Assembly: GCF_010091945.1 (NCBI RefSeq)
Contig: NZ_WVIE01000001.1
Coordinates: 1 to 64,000 of the forward strand
Length of the DNA stretch: 64,000 nucleotides
DNA from: Myxacorys almedinensis A
GTDB lineage: Bacteria; Cyanobacteriota; Cyanobacteriia; Leptolyngbyales; Leptolyngbyaceae
Direction: 5' to 3'
The position numbers were made by a program, and so were the translations under genes. This document shows positions 35,351 to 44,331 of this stretch, piece after piece. Within the stretch, counting starts at the first letter, position 1. Each line of letters opens with the position of its first letter. The notes below the pieces were generated by a model. That model searched no databases and had not been told where the DNA came from. It worked only from the letters and a program-made list of their open reading frames with translations.

Positions 35351-36295
35351 ATGCGATTGGCTCGATCAAGTGTTCTGCGATCGCTGGAGTTAGTCGGTCT
35401 GAGTATCACCGCAGTGTCGCTTTCTGTCCTGTCTCCAACTGTCGCGCAACCGCCTCCAATCCCCCTTCCCGTCAAGCTTCCCATCACACCTGATGTGCCT
35501 TACGTTCCAACGCCTCAAAACGTGGTGAATGCCATGCTAAATTTCGCCAACGTCACCCCCACCGACTTTGTGTATGACTTGGGATCGGGAGATGGCAGAC
35601 TGGTGCTAACAGCAGTACAAAAGTTTGGGGCAACAGGCATCGGCATCGAGATCAATCCTGGCTTGGTGCAGCGAAGTCAGGCGAGTGCCGCTCAGCTTGG
35701 AATTAGCGGCGAGGCTTGCACCGTTGTGCCCTGTGCCAATCGTGCCACATTTTTTCAGCAAGATCTGTTTCAAACCGACCTTCGCAAGGCGTCTGTCGTC
35801 ACCCTATATTTGCTGCCTAAAATTAACGTGAAACTCCGTCCTAAGCTATTGAGCGAACTGAAACCAGGGTCTCGCGTGGTGTCTCATGCGTTTGGCATGG
35901 GCGATTGGAAGCCAGATCGAACGATTTTAGTCGATGATGGGGGTCGTCCTCGTAGCGTTTATTTGTGGATTGTGCCCGTTAATTTGAGCGGCAATTGGAG
36001 CGGCAGCATGTCAACGAAAGCAGGGCGGCAACTGCCCTATAGCGTTCAGGTCGATCAAACATTTCAAGCGGTTCGAGCAACCGTAAAAGTAAGCGGACAG
36101 ACGATTAGTTTACCGCAAGTTCAATTGATGGGCGATCGACTTAGTTTACAGCATGACCAAGTTTTTAATGGACAAAAAATTAACATTCGATTCAACGGTA
36201 AAATTATCGGAAATAACCTACAAGGAACAGCAGAATTAACAACGCCAACGGGTACAGAAACATATGATCTAAACGCAAAGCGAAGCGAAGGTTAG
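35351..36295 (+). CDS. exported class I SAM-dependent methyltransferase-like protein
   Basis: A 314-residue protein with an N-terminal hydrophobic signal-like segment (LELVGLSITAVSLSVLSPTV, AQP). Next is a Rossmann methyltransferase core with DFVYDLGSGDGRLVLTAVQK (motif I), GIGIEINPGLVQRSQAS, and VVTLYLLPKINVKLRPKLLS. A C-terminal beta-rich domain of about 100 residues follows (NLSGNWSGSMSTKAGRQLPY). Motif I is intact. SAM methyltransferases with an export signal are odd, because the cofactor is cytosolic; the segment may be a membrane anchor or the protein may be non-catalytic. The start ATG 35351 follows GAGGAG. Confidence 0.7.
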   Translation: MRLARSSVLRSLELVGLSITAVSLSVLSPTVAQPPPIPLPVKLPITPDVPYVPTPQNVVNAMLNFANVTPTDFVYDLGSGDGRLVLTAVQKFGATGIGIEINPGLVQRSQASAAQLGISGEACTVVPCANRATFFQQDLFQTDLRKASVVTLYLLPKINVKLRPKLLSELKPGSRVVSHAFGMGDWKPDRTILVDDGGRPRSVYLWIVPVNLSGNWSGSMSTKAGRQLPYSVQVDQTFQAVRATVKVSGQTISLPQVQLMGDRLSLQHDQVFNGQKINIRFNGKIIGNNLQGTAELTTPTGTETYDLNAKRSEG

Positions 36296-36482
36296 AGCGC
36301 GTTTTGGTTGAACTGGACGAGCAGTATAAGCCTCGGCTTTTCGAGGAGTTTCACCTAGGGCGTGTTTTGCCCTCGCTGCTATTGCGTCGGTTGATCCCAG
36401 TGAGCCAGCCGATGGGGAGTAACTTATTTAATAAATCAACCGTTGAGATTGTGGTAGACTGCTTTCTCGCACTCTATATTTG

Positions 36483-36612
36483 TGCAACAAAGTGGTTCTG
36501 ATGGGGAGCAGCCATTAGAAGTAAAGGGGAAAGTGCAGTGCAAGTCTGCCGCTGTCCCGCAACTGTGAGTCACCTTCAGAGATGACCAGCCAGAATGCCC
36601 GCCGCTTTGGGT
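36483..36612 (+). promoter_or_regulatory. cobalamin (AdoCbl) riboswitch
   Basis: The leader of the HupE gene contains the cobalamin riboswitch core. GGGGAAAGTGCAGTGCAAGT is followed by the B12 box GCCGCTGTCCCGCAACTGTG at 36548-36567 and the partner segment AGCCAGAATGCCCGCC at 36588-36603. The 5' edge is approximate. It ends about 30 nt before the ATG at 36643, so translational control by B12 is likely, turning expression off when cobalamin is plentiful. Confidence 0.9.
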
Positions 36613-36642
36613 CTACGTTCTTTACTCATCTGCGAGGTATAG

Positions 36643-37284
36643 ATGACGGTTCAACAAAAATTAAATCCAGTTGCGGTTGTTCAAGTTGGCGTACTTGCCG
36701 GTCTCGGTTGGTTAGCAACGCTTCAGCCTGCGATCGCGCATCACCCGATGGGGGGCAACATCCCAGCGAGCGGGTGGGAAGGCTTTCTATCAGGATTGGG
36801 GCATCCGATCGTTGGGTTAGATCATTTTGCGTTTATCATTGCAGTGGGTTTGCTATCTGCGCTCTATTCTCGCGGCTGGCGTCTTCCTATGTTTTTCCTA
36901 GTTTCTGCAATGATGGGCACAGGACTCCATCTTTTGAAACTGGATCTACCTGTACCCGAAAGTATTATTGCTCTTTCAGTGATTGCACTGGGCATCATTT
37001 TGCTATTAGGTAAGCGTTTTAATATGCCTGCGTTAGCAACTGGGTTTGCGATCGCAGGTCTATTTCACGGCTATGCTTACGGAGAATCGATTATTGGTGC
37101 AGAAGCAGCACCATTAGCAGCTTATCTTGCTGGTTTTACGGCAATTCAAGCTGCGATCGCGCTATTTTTCTATGCGCTGAGTGTGGGGTTGGGTCAAAAA
37201 GCGCCTGTTCTAAATCGTTCCTATGGCTTCGTCGCTTGCCTTATAGGCACCCTCTTTCTAGCAACGTCTCTTCGCCTTGGTTAG
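36643..37284 (+). CDS. HupE/UreJ-family transporter, probable cobalt uptake
   Basis: A 213-residue membrane protein of the HupE/UreJ family. A signal-like first helix ends at AIAHHPMG. The family core GHPIVGLDHFAFIIAVGLLS follows, then six helices and the GLFHGYAYGESIIGAE histidine motif. HupE proteins carry nickel. In cyanobacteria, copies behind cobalamin riboswitches are best explained as cobalt importers for B12 synthesis. The preceding riboswitch supports this reading. The start ATG 36643 lies in the riboswitch expression-platform region. It is monocistronic as far as seen. Confidence 0.85.
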   Translation: MTVQQKLNPVAVVQVGVLAGLGWLATLQPAIAHHPMGGNIPASGWEGFLSGLGHPIVGLDHFAFIIAVGLLSALYSRGWRLPMFFLVSAMMGTGLHLLKLDLPVPESIIALSVIALGIILLLGKRFNMPALATGFAIAGLFHGYAYGESIIGAEAAPLAAYLAGFTAIQAAIALFFYALSVGLGQKAPVLNRSYGFVACLIGTLFLATSLRLG

Positions 37285-37310
37285 TCAGGCTCAATCTACG
37301 AGGGATGATT

Positions 37311-37637
37311 TTACGCCAGTGGTGGATCTTCTCCCTCGCGTTTCGCTTCAGCCTGATCGGGAAAGGTCTTGCCCTGCCGTCTCAACTCGTTATCTAAATA
37401 TAACCAGTAGAGAATTTCTTCAGCCCGATTTCGCTGTTGATCGATCGTTCTGAAATAGCGCTGCATTGCTTTATATTGACTTGGCTCAGGCTGCTGAAAC
37501 GCCCGTTCAAACTGAGTCCGATGTCTCTCTTGAATCATGCGAAACAGAAAGGCATACTCGTTGCGATCGGGGTCTTCTAACATCCAATGTTCATCAATGA
37601 TTTGTAAAAGTTCTTCCCTAGAAACGTGTTGTCTCAC
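37311..37637 (-). CDS. conserved hypothetical protein, ~108 aa
   Basis: A highly charged, helical protein (VSREELLQIIDEHWMLEDPD, EYAFLFRMIQERHRTQFERA, RFRTIDQQRNRAEEILYWL-type segments). The start is either GTG 37637 or TTG 37652. There is no membrane segment, cysteine pair or known motif. It is convergent with HupE, 26 nt between the stops. No function can be assigned. Confidence 0.5.
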   Translation of the reverse strand: MRQHVSREELLQIIDEHWMLEDPDRNEYAFLFRMIQERHRTQFERAFQQPEPSQYKAMQRYFRTIDQQRNRAEEILYWLYLDNELRRQGKTFPDQAEAKREGEDPPLA

Positions 37638-38105
37638 CCCAGTCTTGCCCAACTCAACATGTCATGAAACTTTAGCGCAGCCTACACTTATTAACTCAGC
37701 AGCCCTTGAAATTGCGGCTCCCTTCATTCCCCCAACCTTTGTGTCTTGAGACGGAGCGAGAGGCTTATTCCCGCTCCTGCGGCAGAGGGTTAGGATAAGG
37801 GCTGTTTGGCTACTCGATCAAAAATTGCCAGATTAATAGTAGTTTAGTGTTTTATTCTCTTAGGTTAATAATTTAACATTGTGCAACTGTACGCTAGGCT
37901 GCTCCTTCATAAAAGCAGACGAATAAAAAAGCGTACAAAATAGTGACTGCACAGCAACCTGATCAAACATCTGTTGTGTTAGCAACATGAAATTTTCTAA
38001 TTTCTAATATAGAGAATTGCAAAAATACGAAGGTTATTTAAGCAAGATCCAGTAACTTAGAAGTCTAGGATACAACTTGAATTTAAGCTTGATCGTATAG
38101 CAACA
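37638..38105. other. ~450 bp spacer, no gene
   Basis: An AT-rich divergent spacer with a few hairpin-like tracts: GGAGCGAGAGGCTTATTCCC near 37752, and GTACGCT at 37889 that can pair with AGCGTAC at 37930. No HIP1 octamer and no convincing frame were found. Confidence 0.4.
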
Positions 38106-38546
38106 ATGAAAATCCATCTTGAGCGCACCTTAGCAACTTGCCCCACACAGCTAGTTTGCACAACCTGTGGTCACACGTTTGAAACAGGAAAGCTTCGCAC
38201 TCTTCTCTACAGCGATGCCGGACTGCTTCAAGGCGATGTTTGCTCTTGCTGCATGAGACTCAAACCCTCAGAGATTCGGAGTAAGATGCGCGATCGCGCT
38301 AGCCGCCTCTTGCAACACCCTTACAAAATGGATGCCGCCCTTGCTGCCCACGAGCGCGCTCTAGAACTGCTGGAAGCGGCTCAAGAAGATGTGAGGTTTC
38401 CAACGTTTTATCAGTGGTGGTTTAAAAAACTCACGGTCTTCTCAGAAACGTCTGAAGAACTAGAAGCCGCACGGCTGGGAGCAAACACTGAATATGGCGA
38501 CGCGCGATCGCGGCTGCAAAAACGGCTGGAGGACGATCGCGAGTAA
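38106..38546 (+). CDS. hypothetical protein with two CxxC motifs, 146 aa
   Basis: A 146-residue soluble protein. The N-terminus carries CTTCGHTFETGKLRTLLYSD and then GDVCSCCMRL, that is a CxxC pair and a CxCC pair, suggesting a zinc ribbon. A helical C-terminal part follows (AALAAHERALELLEAAQEDV) with a charged tail. Zinc-binding is inferred from the cysteines alone. It is the first gene after a long spacer, and the SLH lipoprotein follows 64 nt downstream in the same direction. Confidence 0.6.
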   Translation: MKIHLERTLATCPTQLVCTTCGHTFETGKLRTLLYSDAGLLQGDVCSCCMRLKPSEIRSKMRDRASRLLQHPYKMDAALAAHERALELLEAAQEDVRFPTFYQWWFKKLTVFSETSEELEAARLGANTEYGDARSRLQKRLEDDRE

Positions 38547-38610
38547 GGCTACCCCACAGCCGTTGTCAATCTGCGTTAGGGTGGAAGCAAACGTTCTAAG
38601 ATTGGTTGCT

Positions 38611-39927
38611 GTGCCCGTGTCTGTCCAACGCATCTCTACCCAGTTTGGTCTCATTGCCCTGCTGCTCGTATCGTTAGCAAGCTGCTCTAACAGCCCAACG
38701 AGCAAAGCTCTGCAAGATGCTTTTGCTGCCGATCCGCGTCTCAACGGCAGCCCAAATCCGTTGGCTACTGGCAGTCCGTTAGCGAATGTCCAGGTTCAAC
38801 TGCCGCCCAAATTTCCCGCAGAGGTTCCAACCTACCCTAATGCAACGCTTGTAGAAGCCCTTTCAATTGGTGAATTTCCCCTGGAAAATAGCACCGAGTT
38901 GCTGACCCGGTGGACAAGCCCAGACAGCAGCGATCGCGTGGTTACATTCTATCGAGAGGCACTCCAGAATAATGGCTGGAACCTTTCTGAGCAACCAACA
39001 GCGCCAAATCAGGGCAACTTTACGGCAACCCGGAATAACCTTCAATTGGCTGTGGGAGTGCAACCCAATGGCGCATCGGGAACGAACATCGGCATCGAAA
39101 CCAAAACCCCAGATGCCCAAAGTTCTCTCTCTCCCAACGCCTCAGATCTCCAACCTGGTGATCCAAATTTCGTTGGACCAATTTCTCCCGGTGGGGTGTC
39201 GGCGGCTCCCTCTGCCTCGCCTCAAGCTGCCTTACCTCAAGGTCAATCGTTTACCGATTTAGAAAAAGCACCTCAGCAATTGCGCCCCTATGCCACCGAT
39301 CTCGCGCAGCTTGGAGTGCTCACGCCAGCTTCAAACAGTAAAACGGCAGCTAAGACATTCGAGCCTAATAAGGCAATTACTCGCGGAGAGTATGCACGCT
39401 GGCTCGTCGCGGCGAATAACCGACTCTATGCCAATCGTCCTGCACGACAAATTCGCCTGGGAGTCGAAACAGCACAACCCGCATTCCGAGACGTGTCTGC
39501 AAAACATCCAAGTTTTTCAGCCGTTCAAGGACTCGCCGAAGCCGGATTAATTCCCAGTTCGCTCTCTGGCGATAGCACTGCCGTTTTATTTCGACCCGAT
39601 GCCCCCCTCAGCCGAGAAGACCTGATTCTCTGGAAAATTCCAGTCGATACGCGCCAAGCATTGCCTACTGCCACCATTGATGCGGTCAAGCAAACCTGGG
39701 GATTTCAAGATGCCGGACGAACTGATTCTGGAGCCTTGCGAGCCGTGCTAGCTGACTACCAAAACGGGGAGCAATCTAATATCCGCAGAGCCTTTGGATA
39801 CACGACTCTATTCCAGCCCAAGCGCCCAGTCACGCGGGCAGAAGCGGCAGCCGTGCTGTGGTATTTCGGCTTTCAAGGAGACGGAGTATCGGCGCAAGAG
39901 GTGCTGAAAGGGACTGCACAAGGGTAG
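38611..39927 (+). CDS. SLH-domain lipoprotein
   Basis: A 438-residue protein. The lipoprotein signal is ISTQFGLIALLLVSLASCS, with Cys25 as the lipidated residue. A central domain of about 100 residues (KFPAEVPTYPNATLVEALSI, DRVVTFYREALQNNGWNLSE) precedes a Pro/Ser linker and a C-terminal region of about 240 residues with SLH-like segments (SFTDLEKAPQQLRPYATDLA, AFRDVSAKHPSFSAVQGLAE, GFQDAGRTDSGALRAVLADY). SLH repeats bind secondary cell-wall polymer or peptidoglycan. The start codon is GTG at 38611; GTG 38581 and 38617 are alternatives. Confidence 0.75.
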   Translation: MPVSVQRISTQFGLIALLLVSLASCSNSPTSKALQDAFAADPRLNGSPNPLATGSPLANVQVQLPPKFPAEVPTYPNATLVEALSIGEFPLENSTELLTRWTSPDSSDRVVTFYREALQNNGWNLSEQPTAPNQGNFTATRNNLQLAVGVQPNGASGTNIGIETKTPDAQSSLSPNASDLQPGDPNFVGPISPGGVSAAPSASPQAALPQGQSFTDLEKAPQQLRPYATDLAQLGVLTPASNSKTAAKTFEPNKAITRGEYARWLVAANNRLYANRPARQIRLGVETAQPAFRDVSAKHPSFSAVQGLAEAGLIPSSLSGDSTAVLFRPDAPLSREDLILWKIPVDTRQALPTATIDAVKQTWGFQDAGRTDSGALRAVLADYQNGEQSNIRRAFGYTTLFQPKRPVTRAEAAAVLWYFGFQGDGVSAQEVLKGTAQG

Positions 39928-40050
39928 AAAACCGTTCTGGAGAATAGAATCTGTTGTTTGCAATGGGCAACATTGGTGAACACTGACCAGAGAACCGTCT
40001 CGCATCGCGACTCGTTGCAGACGATTCTTCTGTTTCGCCACATGTTTTTT

Positions 40051-41001
40051 ATGACTGATGTTAGTGTTGCTATCTGCACCTACAACGGTGAATCCCGAAT
40101 TGGTGCTGTGTTGGAGCGGTTACGATCGCAGGTCAACCCCGGTGCAGTGGTATGGGAAATTATTGTTGTTGACAACAACAGCACCGATGGCACAAAGCAA
40201 ACGGTTGAACGCTATTGCCACCAATGGGAGTCCTCGGTTCCGCTCAGATATGTGTTTGAGCGCGAACAGGGATTGGCACTTGCGCGATCGCGGGCGGTTT
40301 TAGAAGCGTCTGGGACATGGGTTTGCTTTCTCGATGACGATACCTTACCTGCTCAAGATTGGCTAAAGCAGGCAGCCGAATTTGGGAAAAGCCATCCCCA
40401 AGTCGGTGCATTTGGCGGGCAAATTCATGGGGACTACGAGGTAGAACCGCCACCAGAATTTAACAAAATTGCGGTCTTTCTTGCAGTCATCGAACGAGGC
40501 GCGAAGCCCTATCGCTATGAACCACGGGCGCGAGTGCTGCCACCCGGCGCAGGGCTAGCCGTTCGACGGCAGGCATGGCTTGATGTGGTGCCCAAAAAGC
40601 CCGTTTTACTGGGTCGAGTATCGGGGGTGATGCTGGCAAGTGAAGACATCGAAGCCCTGGCTCACCTCCAGAAAGCGGGTTGGGAAGTCTGGTATAACCC
40701 GGAGATGCATCTTTATCACCAGATCCCGCAATGGCGAACCGAGAAACGTTACTTGTTCTCGTTAATTCGAGGTATTGGGTTTGCTCGAAGCCATATTCGG
40801 ATGGTGCGGCTTAGCCCATGGCAACGCCCTCTGTTTTTACCACTCTACCTGCTCAACGATCTGAAAAGAGTTGTTGTTCATGTTGTTAAATATCGCGCGT
40901 TGGTTACAACGGATTTAGCGATCGCGTGTGAGATGCAGTATTTGGTCAGCAGTTTGCTCAGTCCATTCTATTTATGGTTCCATACCGTCGGTTTAAAGTG
41001 A
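40051..41001 (+). CDS. hpsE: GT2 glycosyltransferase, HpsE-like (hormogonium polysaccharide)
   Basis: A 316-residue family 2 glycosyltransferase. SVAICTYNGESRIGAVLERL and EIIVVDNNSTDGTKQTVERY form the nucleotide-binding half. CFLDDDTLPAQDWLKQAAEF is the DXD region, and GAFGGQIHGDYEVEPPPEFN with PPGAGLAVRRQAW form the acceptor side. The pattern matches the HpsE group, needed for hormogonium polysaccharide in filamentous cyanobacteria. A GT4 transferase follows 13 nt later. ATG 40051 is chosen; ATG 40042 is possible. Other hps genes are not in the window, so the symbol is tentative. Confidence 0.7.
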   Translation: MTDVSVAICTYNGESRIGAVLERLRSQVNPGAVVWEIIVVDNNSTDGTKQTVERYCHQWESSVPLRYVFEREQGLALARSRAVLEASGTWVCFLDDDTLPAQDWLKQAAEFGKSHPQVGAFGGQIHGDYEVEPPPEFNKIAVFLAVIERGAKPYRYEPRARVLPPGAGLAVRRQAWLDVVPKKPVLLGRVSGVMLASEDIEALAHLQKAGWEVWYNPEMHLYHQIPQWRTEKRYLFSLIRGIGFARSHIRMVRLSPWQRPLFLPLYLLNDLKRVVVHVVKYRALVTTDLAIACEMQYLVSSLLSPFYLWFHTVGLK

Positions 41002-41013
41002 TGTCGTAAAGTG

Positions 41014-42117
41014 ATGAAATTATTAATTCAACACACCCACCACGATGGGGAAATTGCAGGAGCTTTGACGTACATTCGGGAAATTGAGCCAGCGTTAAAC
41101 CTGCGAGGTGTAGAGACACGGGTGATTTCGACAAGAACGACATCTGTTAGGCAATGGATCGGTGCGATCGCAACTGCGGATCTGATCCACATGAATTCTA
41201 ATCATTCAGGTTTCGCTTTATTGTGTAAGCTGTTTGGTAAAAAAATTATTATCAAATACCATTATTTATTCTATTTATCCATTCACTATCATTATGAAAA
41301 AATGTCGTTTCTAAAGCGACTAAAAGCAGAATTTATGCAGATGTTACCGAAGGCAAAATATCCTCTTAAATGGAAGTTGTATACTGTTGTTAAATGGACA
41401 CGATTTGGAGTTCGATTTCTAACGGCATTACTTGCCGATCGACACACAGCTTGCAGCCAGTTTTTAGCCGAATCTCATAGTTTTCCTTGGAAAGTTTCTA
41501 CAGTATTTAATCCAATTTCTGTTGCGCCAGATCAGCCTGTAAAAACGCTTGATAGTTTAATCTGCCCCTACACGTTTACGTATGTCGGTCGGGTATCTAG
41601 AGATAAAGGAATTGATCTGTTAATCAAGGCAGCTAAGCTTTTACAGAACTGGGGATACGAATTTCGCGTATTAATTATTGGAGATGGACGTTCTAGAGAT
41701 GAGTTGAAATTATTGGCGGATAACTTGTTGGTGTGCGATCGCATTGATTTTTTAGGCAGCCGCGATCGTCAAGAGATTCTCAATCTTGTTGAATCGTCTT
41801 TAGCGCTCGTGGTTCCGTCTCGCTGGCAAGAACCGGCAGGCTATGTCACTCTTGAAGCATCGAGCGTTCAAACCTGTTCGATCGTAGCAAACGTTGGAGG
41901 ATTACCAGAAATGGCAAGCCCCTGTAATTTAATGTTTGAGCGAGAAGATATTCAAGGATTAGCAGAGGCAATGAAAACATGTTTGGACAACCCAAAAGAA
42001 GCAATTGAGCGAGGAAAAAAGGCAAATCAATATATTACTGAGCAGTTCTCGCCTCATAAAATTGCTCAAGAATTTCTTGATATATGTAATGAGTTGAAGC
42101 CTTCAATAATTCGCTGA
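41014..42117 (+). CDS. GT4-family glycosyltransferase
   Basis: A 367-residue GT-B glycosyltransferase of family 4. The N-terminal domain has HTHHDGEIAGALTYIREIEP and HMNSNHSGFALLCKLFGKKI. The C-terminal domain has YTFTYVGRVSRDKGIDLLIK, RVLIIGDGRSRDELKLLADN and PSRWQEPAGYVTLEASSVQT, which includes the E-x7-E donor-binding motif. It starts at ATG 41014, 13 nt after the HpsE-like gene, so they form one unit for exopolysaccharide assembly. Its A/T-rich codons differ from many neighbours, which is common for polysaccharide genes. The sugar is unknown. Confidence 0.85.
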   Translation: MKLLIQHTHHDGEIAGALTYIREIEPALNLRGVETRVISTRTTSVRQWIGAIATADLIHMNSNHSGFALLCKLFGKKIIIKYHYLFYLSIHYHYEKMSFLKRLKAEFMQMLPKAKYPLKWKLYTVVKWTRFGVRFLTALLADRHTACSQFLAESHSFPWKVSTVFNPISVAPDQPVKTLDSLICPYTFTYVGRVSRDKGIDLLIKAAKLLQNWGYEFRVLIIGDGRSRDELKLLADNLLVCDRIDFLGSRDRQEILNLVESSLALVVPSRWQEPAGYVTLEASSVQTCSIVANVGGLPEMASPCNLMFEREDIQGLAEAMKTCLDNPKEAIERGKKANQYITEQFSPHKIAQEFLDICNELKPSIIR

Positions 42118-42137
42118 TTTCCTATCAAGTTGTTCTA

Positions 42138-43055
42138 CTAATTTCTGTAGTGATTGCCATACTGAATTCGCGCGCCCGCCCACTGCAACTTCTCGCGCAG
42201 CGTTTGGTAGTAAGAATAATCTTTTCTCAAAATGATGAACTCAGCATCACACTCTGCCATCCGAATATCGACCCGTTGACCAGGCCACATAGAGGTTGCC
42301 AACACCCCATCCATCCAAAGCTTGGTACTCAAATCTGGATCGGCTAATGCCCAAATACTCACTACCGAACCAGGGGGAATAATGATCGCACGGCTCGATA
42401 GGCTCAACGGGCAAATGGGCGTAATGGCGATCGCGTCCATGCCCGGATGAATAATGGGGCCGCTTGCCGCTAGCGTGTAGCAGGTCGAGCCAGTCGGAGT
42501 TGCCACAATTAAGCCATCGCCCTGATATTGATCCACCACTGCACCATCGATTTCCATTTCTAAAATCGATGTGATCATGCGATCCGCAGAGGCAGGCTTG
42601 ATGCACATTTCGTTAAGGGCAAGGTAGCGATCGCTAATGGGTTCCAAGTTTGTCCGATTGCCTTCATGAACACTTGCCTGAAGCATCATCCGTCGCTGCA
42701 CCGCAAACCGATCACCGAGCAACCGATCCCACACCGTCTCGCTATCAAAATCATCAGGCGACTCGGTGAGAAACCCCAAATGCCCACCCACATTGACCGC
42801 CAAGATCGGAATTCGATCGGCGGCTAAGTTCCGTGCCGCCGAGAGTGCTGTACCATCGCCGCCCAGCACGATCGCCAGATCGATCGATTGCGTTACCGAC
42901 GCGAGAAACACCGGATACGGATTATCTTTTGGTCCGCTCGGTCCTAGCAAGACCCGACACCCTAACTGTTCTAGCTCTTGGGCACACTTCTCTGCCCACC
43001 GCTTACTCATCGGGTCGCCCGCTTTATGGACAATAATGACTTGCTTTAACTGCAC
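42138..43055 (-). CDS. nadK: NAD(+) kinase
   Basis: A 305-residue ATP-NAD kinase making NADP. Characteristic motifs are LAIVLGGDGTALSAARNLA, NVGGHLGFLTES, NEMCIKPASADRMITSILEM, and DGLIVATPTGSTCYTLAASG. Cyanobacteria carry two NadK types; this belongs to one of them but I do not subdivide. The start is GTG 43055. It is convergent with the GT4 gene (20 nt between stops) and upstream of no partner; it runs in the same direction as ndhE but 303 nt beyond its end. Confidence 0.93.
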   Translation of the reverse strand: MQLKQVIIVHKAGDPMSKRWAEKCAQELEQLGCRVLLGPSGPKDNPYPVFLASVTQSIDLAIVLGGDGTALSAARNLAADRIPILAVNVGGHLGFLTESPDDFDSETVWDRLLGDRFAVQRRMMLQASVHEGNRTNLEPISDRYLALNEMCIKPASADRMITSILEMEIDGAVVDQYQGDGLIVATPTGSTCYTLAASGPIIHPGMDAIAITPICPLSLSSRAIIIPPGSVVSIWALADPDLSTKLWMDGVLATSMWPGQRVDIRMAECDAEFIILRKDYSYYQTLREKLQWAGARIQYGNHYRN

Positions 43056-43303
43056 AGCGCCAGCATCCGAGAGACTTCAAGTTGTTATAGCATCTAGAGC
43101 CTAAGCGTGGTTCATTACCACACATCTACTATGAACACAGGATTCAACATTTTGCGGCAACTGCGGTAGGGGTTTAACCGCTCATCCAGTCGCTTTTATG
43201 AGCAGATGGATCGCCGCTCCATCCGGCAATCAGTGGATTGAGGTGTTAATCTCAAACTGCAAAAAGCAGTCAAACACGGGCAGTAGTTGACACTAACTGC
43301 TAC

Positions 43304-43338
43304 TCAAAAAATAAGGGGACATAATCTACAGCCCCTCG
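43304..43338 (-). terminator. candidate terminator of the ndhAIGE operon
   Basis: On the minus strand AGGGG and CCCCT (around 43314-43335) pair over an internal loop and are followed by TATTTTTT, read as AAAAAATA on the plus strand. It sits about 20 nt after the ndhE stop. The stem is short, so the call is moderate. Confidence 0.5.
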
Positions 43339-43357
43339 CCAAACCTCAGCCGAGACC

Positions 43358-43663
43358 CTACCACTTGAGTAAATTAAACTGTTCCATATCGACAGTATCG
43401 CGATTTCGGTAGATGGCAAGCACGATCGCCAGCCCCACGGCGGCTTCTGCGGCTGCGATCGCAATCACAAAAATCGTGAAAATCTGACCTTTGATCGCCT
43501 GGGGATCAAGATAGTTGGAAAATGCCATCAGGTTCAAATTTACAGCATTGAGCATTAGCTCAATCGACATCAGCACCCGCACCGCATTTCGGCTATTGAC
43601 CAAGCCATACACGCCAATGCAAAACAAGGCAGCGGCTACCAAAAGAAAATACTGAAGTTGCAT
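43358..43663 (-). CDS. ndhE: NAD(P)H-quinone oxidoreductase subunit 4L
   Basis: A 101-residue membrane subunit (NuoK type) of the photosynthetic NDH-1 complex in thylakoids. It has three transmembrane helices: [40 protein letters not shown] with the conserved helix-2 glutamate, and [20 protein letters not shown] with its second conserved Glu. The C-terminal [17 protein letters not shown] is typical of cyanobacteria. It is the last gene of the ndhA-I-G-E unit, 12 nt after ndhG. Confidence 0.96.
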   Translation of the reverse strand: MQLQYFLLVAAALFCIGVYGLVNSRNAVRVLMSIELMLNAVNLNLMAFSNYLDPQAIKGQIFTIFVIAIAAAEAAVGLAIVLAIYRNRDTVDMEQFNLLKW

Positions 43664-43675
43664 ACCAACCTATCC

Positions 43676-44287
43676 TCAATTCACAGTTTCATCCCGACCC
43701 GATGGCACCAACTCACGAGGGCGCTCTGGCAGCCTCAACGCTTCCACCTGTGCCCGATCAGCTTCATCATCTGGTAGAAACTCGCGACGGGCAAGCACCA
43801 CAGCACCAATTAACGCCATCAGCAACAGCACCGAAGCCAACTCGAAGGGCAATAGAAAGTCGCTGAAGAAGTGCAACCCAATCACTACTACCGACGCATC
43901 TCCAGCCGGCGTTGCCGTAGAAATCGCCCACGGGGTAGAGACAATCATCGTACTGAGCAGGGCAAAAATACCAGCACACACTACCGCCGTTGCTGCTTTA
44001 CGAATCCACCCTCTTCGTAGAGGCTGAAAGTCTTGCCGTTTGTTGACCAACATAATCGCAAACAAAATCAAGACATTCACCGCACCAACATAAATAAGAA
44101 CCTGGGCAGCGGCTACAAAATCGGCATTTAGCAGTAAATAAATGCCTGCAATACTGATAAAGACACCACCCAGCAAGAAGGCGGAATACACAATATTTTC
44201 GAGTAATACAACCCCGATCGCGGCTCCTAGCATCATCGCGGCCAAGATGCCAAACGATACGATCTGAACTCCTTCCGCTAAATTCAC
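43676..44287 (-). CDS. ndhG: NAD(P)H-quinone oxidoreductase subunit 6
   Basis: A 203-residue membrane subunit (NuoJ type). The signature AFLLGGVFISIAGIYLLLNA is followed by DFVAAAQVLIYVGAVNVLIL and the terminal helix FELASVLLLMALIGAVVLAR. Five helices are visible. The C-terminus (ERPRELVPSGRDETVN) is hydrophilic. I start it at GTG 44287 (VNLAEGVQIVSF), where the family begins and which follows GGAG by 9 nt; an ATG 11 codons upstream gives a longer product. It is third in the ndhA-I-G-E operon. Confidence 0.94.
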   Translation of the reverse strand: MNLAEGVQIVSFGILAAMMLGAAIGVVLLENIVYSAFLLGGVFISIAGIYLLLNADFVAAAQVLIYVGAVNVLILFAIMLVNKRQDFQPLRRGWIRKAATAVVCAGIFALLSTMIVSTPWAISTATPAGDASVVVIGLHFFSDFLLPFELASVLLLMALIGAVVLARREFLPDDEADRAQVEALRLPERPRELVPSGRDETVN

Positions 44288-44331
44288 ACGTTTAGTCTCC
44301 AATAAAGGGCAGACGATCAACTGGATCGCCC

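Noticed and set aside
36582..37013. A plus-strand 143-codon frame overlapping the riboswitch and HupE
   Set aside because: It is out of frame with HupE and begins inside the riboswitch; HupE has the family motifs.
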